DNA from: Methylomonas sp.
GTDB taxonomy: Bacteria; Pseudomonadota; Gammaproteobacteria; Methylococcales; Methylomonadaceae
Reading direction: 5' to 3'
DNA: 12,461 nucleotides
Assembly: GCA_026990815.1 (NCBI GenBank)
Contig: JALXCS010000020.1
Location: 17,899 to 30,359, forward strand
The notes beneath the pieces are model-generated. The model was not told the origin of the DNA. It saw only the letters and a program-made list of their open reading frames with translations, and made no database searches. A program made the position numbers and the translations under genes. Position 1 is the first letter of the stretch. Every line of letters begins with the position of its first letter. This document shows positions 7,362 to 12,461 of the stretch, piece after piece.

Positions 7362-8789
7362 ATGCTTGCAAAACACAGCTTGCTCTATGTTCTGGCGCGG
7401 GGATTACCAGGGCTGGTTAATTTTGCTGCACTGGCAATTTACACTCGATTATTGACCCCGAGCCAATATGGGCAATATGCGCTGGTATTAGCATTAGTCG
7501 GCATGCTGAATATGCTGATATTCGAATGGTTGCATTTGGGTTTGCTTCGCTATCTTCTCACCAAAATTGTGCCAAAGCCGGTTTTCTTAGCTACTTTACT
7601 GAAAGCATTTCTGACTCTAGCTGTAATTTGTGTTTTAGGAGGAATCTTCTGGTTTAGTTTGGGCAGTCGTGATCAATGCTTGATTTTTCCGGGGCTGGCG
7701 TTATTGTTGTGTACCGGATTTTTTAATCTCAACCTACAATTGAAATCGGCGCAGTTACAACCTATTGATTATGGTCGGTTATCTGCAGGAAAAGCAGTCA
7801 TTAGTTTGATTGTAGGTGCCGGGTTGGTTTATTACGGGCTTGGAGCACAAGGGGCATTGTATGGATTGGCTTCAGGGATGATTGTTGCCAGTGTTTTCTG
7901 GGCCAAAAATGAATGGCAAGGCTTGAAATTAAGCTGTTTTGATAAAGCATTGCTGCACAAGCTAGTCCTTTATGGTTTGCCCTTATCGGTTAATTTGGCA
8001 ATGGCAGAAATTATCAGCAGCTCTGACCGTTTATTTTTAAAATGGATGCATAATGAGGCTACTACCGGTCTTTATGCTGCAGGATATGATTTGGCTAGCC
8101 ATATTTTGGGTGTGATACTGATGATTATTAATCTTGCGGCCTATCCTCTCGCGGTTCGCGCGTTGGAGCAGCATGGTAAAAAAGCGGCTTGTCAACAGTT
8201 ACAAAAGAATTTTGTATTGATCGTAGCCATTGTTTTTCCCGCTGCTGCTGGCTTGGCAGTATTGGCCTCTGGTGTAACGGGTTTAATCATTGGTGAAGAA
8301 TTTCAAAATGTGGCACAAACAATTGTGCCTTGGGTAGCATTAGCCGCTTTGCTAGCTGGTTTGAAATCTTATTATTTCGATATGGCATTTCAATTGGGTC
8401 AAAAAACTGTTGGCCAGTTAAAAGTTTTGGTTGTTGCAGCTCTGGTTAATTTGGTGCTTAACTTTATTTTAATACCTGATTACGCCGTGATGGGTGCCAT
8501 TTATGCAACTGTTATTGCCTATGCAGTGGGTTTGGTATTAAGTGCTGTGAAAGGTAGAAAATATTTTCAGTTACCGGTTCCTGGTGTTGAGATAATTAAA
8601 ATTACTGGTGCTACTGCAATAATGAGTTTAATCATTTTACCGTTTCACAAACTGGCCGGGATTGTTGACTTTTTGGTTTCTGTGACAATGGGGGCTATTG
8701 TGTATTTGTTTATGATTTTGATTCTTGATGTGGCTGGAGCAAGAGCAATGGCTAACCAATTATTTTCTGGAGTTAAACGTGCCGGGTAA
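7362..8789 (+). CDS. wzx: Wzx-like oligosaccharide flippase (MOP/PST superfamily)
   Basis: A 475-residue integral membrane protein with about twelve to fourteen hydrophobic helices. The N-terminus, with ARGLPGLVNFAALAIYTRLL (12-31) and then SQYGQYAL, is the standard first helix and loop of polysaccharide flippases. A mid-protein SSDRLFLKWM and TTGLYAAGYDLA match the region after helix seven in the family. It should move undecaprenyl-diphosphate-linked repeat units across the inner membrane to the polymerase. The ATG follows the wzy stop by 8 bp, with no strong Shine-Dalgarno. The 3' end overlaps the next gene by 11 bp, and that gene's ribosome binding site lies inside this reading frame. Substrate specificity cannot be read from the sequence. 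Confidence 0.9.
   Translation: MLAKHSLLYVLARGLPGLVNFAALAIYTRLLTPSQYGQYALVLALVGMLNMLIFEWLHLGLLRYLLTKIVPKPVFLATLLKAFLTLAVICVLGGIFWFSLGSRDQCLIFPGLALLLCTGFFNLNLQLKSAQLQPIDYGRLSAGKAVISLIVGAGLVYYGLGAQGALYGLASGMIVASVFWAKNEWQGLKLSCFDKALLHKLVLYGLPLSVNLAMAEIISSSDRLFLKWMHNEATTGLYAAGYDLASHILGVILMIINLAAYPLAVRALEQHGKKAACQQLQKNFVLIVAIVFPAAAGLAVLASGVTGLIIGEEFQNVAQTIVPWVALAALLAGLKSYYFDMAFQLGQKTVGQLKVLVVAALVNLVLNFILIPDYAVMGAIYATVIAYAVGLVLSAVKGRKYFQLPVPGVEIIKITGATAIMSLIILPFHKLAGIVDFLVSVTMGAIVYLFMILILDVAGARAMANQLFSGVKRAG
8769..8772 (+). promoter_or_regulatory. Ribosome binding site fixing the GTG start of the first GT4 gene
   Basis: GGAG lies six bases before a GTG at 8779 and is embedded in the end of the wzx-like gene. 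It argues against the in-frame ATG at 8725, which would add 18 residues unlike a GT4 N-terminus and overlap the flippase gene by 65 bp. Confidence 0.75.
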
Positions 8790-9891
8790 GCGAATTGCAT
8801 TATTTCTTCCATCATTGGATGGCGGTGGTGCAGAACGGGTTATGGTGAATTTGGCCAGGGGGTTTGTTGACGAAGGGCGAGAGGTTGATCTGGTTTTGGT
8901 CAAGGCTGAAGGTACTTACATGAATCAGGTTCCCGATAAGGTCCGAATTATTGATTTACAGGGGAACCGGGTAATAACTAGCTTGCTTCGATTGATCAAA
9001 TATTTACGTAAGGCACGACCAGTTGCATTATTGTCCGCTATGGATCATGCCAATGTCATAGCAATTTTTGCGAGACTTTTTTCCGCGGTTAATACCAGAA
9101 TTACAGTTGGTGTGCATAGCACGTTGTCTATAGAAGTCCGGCAGGCGAAAAGCTGGCGCGGCAGAATTTTACCCTGGTTTATAAATCGGAGTTATCCCTA
9201 TGCCAATGCAATTGTTGCTGTTTCCACTGGTGTTGCGGAAGATATGGCGCAGATTACAGTCATAGATCGTAATAATATTAAGGTCATCTATAACCCGGTA
9301 GTCACACCACAATTACTTGAAAAACAACAGCAGGCTATTTCCCATCCGTGGTTCCAAAATAATCAGCCGCCGGTTTTATTGGCGGTTGGCCGACTTACTA
9401 AACAAAAGGATTTTTCAACTTTAATTCACGCTTTCGCAGTAATTCGGGAACAAAAAAAATGTCGGCTTTTAATTTTGGGTGAGGGAGAGATGAGAGCAGA
9501 ACTCGAAGCACTAATTGCCAAACTGAATTTGGCTGAAGATGTGCAAATGCCAGGGTTTGTTGATAATCCTTATGCCTATATGCAACAGGCCGATGTGTTT
9601 GTATTATCTTCAGCCTGGGAAGGTCTAGTGACTGTGTTGATTGAAGCCATGGCCTGTGGAACAGCGGTTGTCAGTACAGATTGTCCAAGTGGATCAAGAG
9701 AAATTTTGGCAGACGGGAAATATGGTCGGCTGGTGCCGGTGGGTGATTATGAAGCTTTGGCAGATGCGGTCATTGAAACTTTGGAACAAGAAAAAAACTC
9801 AGAACCTTTAATCAAACGCGCCAATGATTTCACTCAAGCTGCCAGTGTCAAACAGTATCTTGAAGTTTTGGAAGGGCGACAAGAAAAATAA
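8779..9891 (+). CDS. GT4 family glycosyltransferase
   Basis: A 370-residue GT-B-fold retaining glycosyltransferase, taken from the GTG at 8779 because of the GGAG six bases upstream. The N-terminal acceptor domain opens IALFLPSLDGGGAERV (6-21), with the glycine-rich loop of the family. The C-terminal donor domain begins near VLLAVGRLTKQKD (about 199-211), goes through LILGEGEMR, and reaches the E-x7-E motif: Glu281 in WEGLV and Glu289 in LIEAM, followed by ACGTAVVSTDCPSG. This C-terminal pattern is common in transferases annotated as N-acetylgalactosaminyl transferases of lipid-linked glycans (PglH/PglJ-like); that donor is only a suggestion. The residue after EGL, usually proline, is valine here. 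It overlaps the wzx-like gene by 11 bp and the next GT4 gene by 1 bp. It acts at the cytoplasmic membrane face. Confidence 0.9.
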   Translation: MPGKRIALFLPSLDGGGAERVMVNLARGFVDEGREVDLVLVKAEGTYMNQVPDKVRIIDLQGNRVITSLLRLIKYLRKARPVALLSAMDHANVIAIFARLFSAVNTRITVGVHSTLSIEVRQAKSWRGRILPWFINRSYPYANAIVAVSTGVAEDMAQITVIDRNNIKVIYNPVVTPQLLEKQQQAISHPWFQNNQPPVLLAVGRLTKQKDFSTLIHAFAVIREQKKCRLLILGEGEMRAELEALIAKLNLAEDVQMPGFVDNPYAYMQQADVFVLSSAWEGLVTVLIEAMACGTAVVSTDCPSGSREILADGKYGRLVPVGDYEALADAVIETLEQEKNSEPLIKRANDFTQAASVKQYLEVLEGRQEK

Positions 9892-11027
9892 TGTCGGCTT
9901 CGTCAAAAATCCGTTTAGTACACGTTATCACTGGCTTGCAAACGGGTGGTGCGGAAATGATGTTGTTTAAACTTTTAAGTGAAATTAATTGGGAAAAGTT
10001 CGATTGCCATGTCATTTCTTTAACCAGCGAAGGCAGCGTTGGTCCAAAAATCAGCGAACTGGGTATTCCCGTGATTGCAATTGGCATGAAAAATGGATTG
10101 CCTGACCCGATAGGTTTTTTCAGATTGTTCCGTACCTTAAAAAAACTGAAGCCGGATATTGTTCAAACCTGGCTATATCATGCAGATTTATTGGCAGGAC
10201 TGGCTGCTAAATTCGTCGGCGTTAAAAAAATATATTGGAATGTCCGGCAAAGCAATCTCGAAGCCGGCCTGAATAAGTGGCATACTCGCCTGACGGCCAG
10301 GGGCTGCGCTTTGTTGTCCTATTGGTTGCCAGATAAGATTATTTGTAATTCACTAACTGCAATTCGTGTACATCAGAAAGTAGGCTATAAAGCATCTTTA
10401 TTTCACTTGATTGGTAACGGTTTTGATCTGGAAAAATTTTGTATTGATCCGTGTGCTAAATCAGTACTTTGTAAACAATTAAATATTTCAGAAAAAAGTC
10501 TATTGATTGGATTGATTGCCCGGTTTGATCCACAAAAAGACCATCAAAATTTCGTTCTTGCTGCAAATAAGGTTTTAGAAAGCTTGCCTGATGCGCATTT
10601 TATTCTGGTTGGTTCGAATATTGATTATGAGAATAAAATTTTATCGAATTTAATTGAAGAAAGCGGCTATAAACAAAACTTTCACTTGCTGGGAGAAAAA
10701 GATGATATATCTTGTATCAATGCAGCGTTGGATGTGGCGTGTTCAGCTTCTTTGGGCGAAGGTTTCCCGAATGCAATAGGCGAAGCAATGGCTTGTGGTG
10801 TGCCTTGTGTAGTGACTGATGTGGGAGATTCCGCACATTTACTTGGAGATACCGGGATTATTGTTGCTTCAGCAAATTTTCAGGCATTAGCGGAGGCTAT
10901 TATTGAATTATTGAGCACATCGGAGCGTTATCGTCAGAAATTAGGTAAAAAAGCCAGACAGCGAATTGAAGAATATTTTTCTATTGCCGCGATTACTGAT
11001 GAATATGAGAAAATTTACCAAACTTAA
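9891..11027 (+). CDS. GT4 family glycosyltransferase
   Basis: A 378-residue GT-B-fold glycosyltransferase, last gene of the rightward operon. The N-terminus IRLVHVITGLQTGGAEMM (7-24) has the glycine-rich acceptor-side loop. IVQTWLYHADLLAGL and KIYWNVRQSN lie in the N-terminal domain. The C-terminal domain starts near LIGLIARFDPQKDH and has the E-x7-E motif Glu290 (GEGFPN) to Glu298 (GEAMACG), followed by PCVVTDVGD. Its ATG shares one base with the preceding TAA, so the two GT4 genes are translationally coupled. It shares the fold but not close sequence with the preceding GT4, so it is unlikely to be a recent duplicate. It presumably adds one of the later sugars of the repeat unit; donor and linkage are unknown. 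Confidence 0.91.
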   Translation: MSASSKIRLVHVITGLQTGGAEMMLFKLLSEINWEKFDCHVISLTSEGSVGPKISELGIPVIAIGMKNGLPDPIGFFRLFRTLKKLKPDIVQTWLYHADLLAGLAAKFVGVKKIYWNVRQSNLEAGLNKWHTRLTARGCALLSYWLPDKIICNSLTAIRVHQKVGYKASLFHLIGNGFDLEKFCIDPCAKSVLCKQLNISEKSLLIGLIARFDPQKDHQNFVLAANKVLESLPDAHFILVGSNIDYENKILSNLIEESGYKQNFHLLGEKDDISCINAALDVACSASLGEGFPNAIGEAMACGVPCVVTDVGDSAHLLGDTGIIVASANFQALAEAIIELLSTSERYRQKLGKKARQRIEEYFSIAAITDEYEKIYQT

Positions 11028-11047
11028 GGAACTTCTGAATTAATCAT

Positions 11048-11077
11048 AGGTTATCTTTAGATGAGATAACTTTTTTT
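11048..11077 (+). terminator. Rho-independent terminator of the rightward polysaccharide operon
   Basis: GTTATCT (11050-11056) pairs with AGATAAC (11064-11070) across a 7-base loop, directly followed by seven T (11071-11077). It begins about 20 bp after the last GT4 stop. It separates the polysaccharide operon from the peroxidase gene. Confidence 0.85.
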
Positions 11078-11102
11078 GCAAATCAGTTTTTCCATGAATG
11101 TT

Positions 11103-11125
11103 TCCCTGTGATTTTTTTACAGGGA
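11103..11125 (+). repeat. Perfect 7-bp inverted repeat with a T7 loop upstream of the peroxidase promoter
   Basis: TCCCTGT (11103-11109) and ACAGGGA (11119-11125) pair across a 9-base loop that contains seven T. The T run lies in the loop rather than after the stem, so it is not a standard terminator. Its place just upstream of the putative peroxidase promoter would also fit a regulator binding site. Function unknown. Confidence 0.45.
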
Positions 11126-11146
11126 GAAAGTCATTGAAAATTCAGT

Positions 11147-11175
11147 TTTACCTTGGATGCTTCATACCTTACAAT
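11147..11175 (+). promoter_or_regulatory. Candidate sigma70 promoter of the cytochrome c peroxidase gene
   Basis: TTTACC (11147-11152, four of six consensus bases) and TACAAT (11170-11175, five of six) are separated by 17 bases. Transcription would start near 11182, leaving a leader of roughly 34 bases that contains the strong AGGAGG ribosome binding site. Confidence 0.45.
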
Positions 11176-11204
11176 CAGTATGTGGCAGTTCAAAAAAATA
11201 TAAC

Positions 11205-11210
11205 AGGAGG
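11205..11210 (+). promoter_or_regulatory. Strong Shine-Dalgarno of the peroxidase gene
   Basis: AGGAGG, five bases before the ATG at 11216. It is much stronger than any ribosome binding site in the polysaccharide genes, which suggests higher translation of this gene. Confidence 0.85.
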
Positions 11211-11215
11211 ATATT

Positions 11216-12220
11216 ATGTCAAAAATGAATTCTTTGGTGAGTTCGCTAGTTTTAATTGGTAGTGTTTCAATAGCTTCGGCGTGGGAAGCTTTACCTGATA
11301 AAGCGCCTGCGCCAGCTAATAATCCAACTACACCCGAAAAGGTGAAATTGGGGCAGATTTTGTATCATGATCCAAGATTGTCATCAACAGGGACAGTCTC
11401 ATGTGCATCATGCCATAACACTATGTTGGGCGGTGAGGATAATCGACCAAATTCAATGGGGGTCAATGGCCAAACCGGCGGGCGTAGTGCGCCAACTGTC
11501 TGGAATTCGGCTTTTAATGAAGTTCAATTCTGGGATGGACGGGCTGCAAGTCTCGAAGATCAGGCTGCTGGACCGGTGACAAATCCTATCGAAATGGGCA
11601 TGAAAAACTGGAACGATGTGGTTGTCCGGTTAAAATCAATCGAAGGCTATCAAGCCTTATTCGAAAAGGCATTTGGCAAGAATTCAATTTCCAAGGATAA
11701 CGCAACCAAAGCGATTGCTGCTTATGAAAGGACTTTGATTACGCCAAACAGCCCTTACGATAAATATGTGAAAGGTAATAAAAGCGCAATGACTGATCAG
11801 CAAGTTAAGGGAATGGAAAAATTTGCCGAGCTTGGCTGTGGCGGTTGTCATAGCGGTCCTGCTTTTAATGGCCCCGGGATGTTTCAGAAATTTCCGGTGT
11901 TCAGCAATGGATTTTTTAACGCCAAATATAAGTTTGTGAAAGATAAGGGGCGTGCTGAGGTAACTAAAAAAGAGTCTGATAATCATTTTTGGAAAGTTCC
12001 GACCTTGCGCAATATAGCTATCACTGCGCCTTATTTTCATAATGGTTCGGTGAAAACCTTGGATGATGCGGTCAAAATAATGGCAAAAATGCAGTTAGAC
12101 AAGGATTTATCCAAAGATGAAATTGCTGATATTGTAGCATTTTTGAATGCTTTAACAGGCGAGTTTCCTAAACAGCAAATGCCTGCTTTGCCTGCAACAC
12201 CAGGGACAACTGTTAATTAA
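11216..12220 (+). CDS. Di-heme cytochrome c peroxidase (CcpA/MauG family), periplasmic
   Basis: A 334-residue secreted protein that would reduce hydrogen peroxide in the periplasm with electrons from small c-type cytochromes or a related donor. A signal peptide (about 1-22, hydrophobic core then ASA before Trp23) is followed by LYHDPRLSS and the first heme site CASCH (63-67). Then come GGEDNR, SAPTVWN, QFWDGRA (104-110) and NPIEMG (123-128), with the active-site glutamate at 126. The second heme site is CGGCH (208-212). PTLRNIAITAPYFHNG (262-277) follows, and Met289 in AVKIM is at the position of the axial methionine of the high-potential heme. The tail DKDLSKDEIADIVAFL is typical. At the place where Pseudomonas CcpA has its distal histidine (SIGHGWQ, by memory) this protein has SMGVNGQ, with valine at 83. 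The gene has its own promoter and lies behind a terminator, so it is not part of the polysaccharide operon. The exact subfamily (peroxidase or MauG-like oxidase) is not settled. Confidence 0.93.
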   Translation: MSKMNSLVSSLVLIGSVSIASAWEALPDKAPAPANNPTTPEKVKLGQILYHDPRLSSTGTVSCASCHNTMLGGEDNRPNSMGVNGQTGGRSAPTVWNSAFNEVQFWDGRAASLEDQAAGPVTNPIEMGMKNWNDVVVRLKSIEGYQALFEKAFGKNSISKDNATKAIAAYERTLITPNSPYDKYVKGNKSAMTDQQVKGMEKFAELGCGGCHSGPAFNGPGMFQKFPVFSNGFFNAKYKFVKDKGRAEVTKKESDNHFWKVPTLRNIAITAPYFHNGSVKTLDDAVKIMAKMQLDKDLSKDEIADIVAFLNALTGEFPKQQMPALPATPGTTVN

Positions 12221-12331
12221 TGAATTTCAGAATTTGTTTTTTTATAAGTTGTTTTTTAATTTGACAACACTAAAAAAAATTTAAGAAAAGGGATTTATTA
12301 AGCTCTTTTTATTGGGAGAGGTTTGAGAAAG

Positions 12332-12361
12332 GGGGATGTAAGATTAAATTTTTTCATCCCC
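12332..12361 (+). repeat. 7-bp GC-rich inverted repeat downstream of the peroxidase gene
   Basis: GGGGATG (12332-12338) and CATCCCC (12355-12361) form a perfect stem over a 16-base AT-rich loop. GAGA just before and TCTC just after can extend it with an internal loop. It lies about 110 bp past the peroxidase stop. The sequence after it is only loosely T-rich, so it is a weak terminator candidate. With the adjacent GGGAGAGG segment it may be part of a decayed dispersed repeat. Confidence 0.45.
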
Positions 12362-12385
12362 GTCTCTAGCTTTTCCACATAAGAC

Positions 12386-12408
12386 AAAAAACCTGCCCAA
12401 TAGGTTTT
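12386..12408. terminator. Possible bidirectional terminator
   Basis: AAAACCT (12388-12394) pairs with AGGTTTT (12402-12408) over a 7-base loop. On the plus strand the stem ends in four T. On the minus strand the same structure is followed by a run reaching six T in total (12391-12386). This would suit termination between the peroxidase gene and a convergent gene beyond the right edge. The GC part of the stem is only three pairs, so confidence is limited. Confidence 0.4.
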
Positions 12409-12461
12409 ACAAGCTAAATTTTTCGATCTGCCTTATCATTCCTTTTTTATCCAACCCACAC

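Larger units (their letters stand above)
12221..12461. other. Gene-free right end with two hairpins
   Basis: No convincing reading frame was found on either strand in these 241 bases. The stretch right after the peroxidase stop is very AT-rich with short T and A runs. Further on are a GGGAGAGG-containing segment and two inverted repeats, listed separately. A short minus-strand frame open to the right edge ends at a TAA near 12410; it is too short to call a gene. Confidence 0.6.

Noticed and set aside
8725..8778. ATG at 8725 as start of the first GT4 gene
   Set aside because: It would give a long overlap with the flippase gene and an atypical N-terminus; the GTG at 8779 has GGAG six bases upstream and begins right at the GT4 fold.
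11098..11262. Small plus-strand frame of about 54 codons beginning at the ATG at 11098
   Set aside because: It crosses the hairpin, the promoter candidate and the start of the peroxidase gene in another frame, has no ribosome binding site and no recognisable protein features.
1..12461. Search for CRISPR arrays, tRNA genes, insertion sequences and transposase genes
   Set aside because: No regularly spaced direct repeats, no cloverleaf-like sequence and no transposase-like frames were seen.

Overview
The window is a surface-polysaccharide (exopolysaccharide, capsule or O-antigen) biosynthesis locus of the Wzx/Wzy type, followed on the right by an unrelated gene for a periplasmic di-heme cytochrome c peroxidase. 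The host looks like a Gram-negative, probably gammaproteobacterial, organism. The support is the polyprenyl-phosphate sugar transferase, flippase and polymerase set, a secreted c-type di-heme peroxidase, and a moderately AT-rich base composition. An aquatic gammaproteobacterium such as a methanotroph (Methylococcales) would fit, but that is inference from general gene character and nothing in the window fixes the genus.

Left part (1-3476, all on the minus strand, read leftward): a GT2 glycosyltransferase with a two-domain layout and an eroded second domain, then UDP-galactopyranose mutase (glf), then after 11 bp the start of another GT2 glycosyltransferase that runs off the left edge. By eye this part is AT-richer than the GT4 genes further right. 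An 8-base G tract lies near the 3' end of the first gene.

Middle (about 3477-3665): the divergent control region. It has a TATAAT box inside a small palindrome facing left, and a clear ribosome binding site for the rightward GTG-started gene.

Main rightward operon (3666-11027): rhamnosyltransferase-like GT2, WcaJ-type initiating sugar-phosphate transferase, Wzy-like polymerase, Wzx-like flippase and two GT4 glycosyltransferases. From wcaJ onward the genes overlap or nearly touch (11 bp overlap, 8 bp gap, 11 bp overlap, 1 bp overlap). A strong Rho-independent terminator follows 20 bp after the last stop.

Reading the pathway: the WcaJ-type enzyme puts the first sugar phosphate on undecaprenyl phosphate. 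Up to five GT2/GT4 transferases extend the lipid-linked repeat unit at the inner face of the membrane. Glf supplies UDP-galactofuranose, Wzx flips the unit and Wzy polymerises it. No chain-length regulator (Wzz/Wzc), outer-membrane exporter (Wza) or nucleotide-sugar pathway other than Glf is in view, so the locus very likely continues to the left.

Right part (11078-12461): a separate transcription unit with its own promoter and strong Shine-Dalgarno for the di-heme peroxidase, then about 240 bp of gene-free sequence with two hairpins. I did not find a clearly new system. The points most worth checking are the degenerate second GT2 domain, the poly-G tract, the Wzy loop lacking the histidine of WaaL ligases, and the peroxidase lacking the usual distal histidine.
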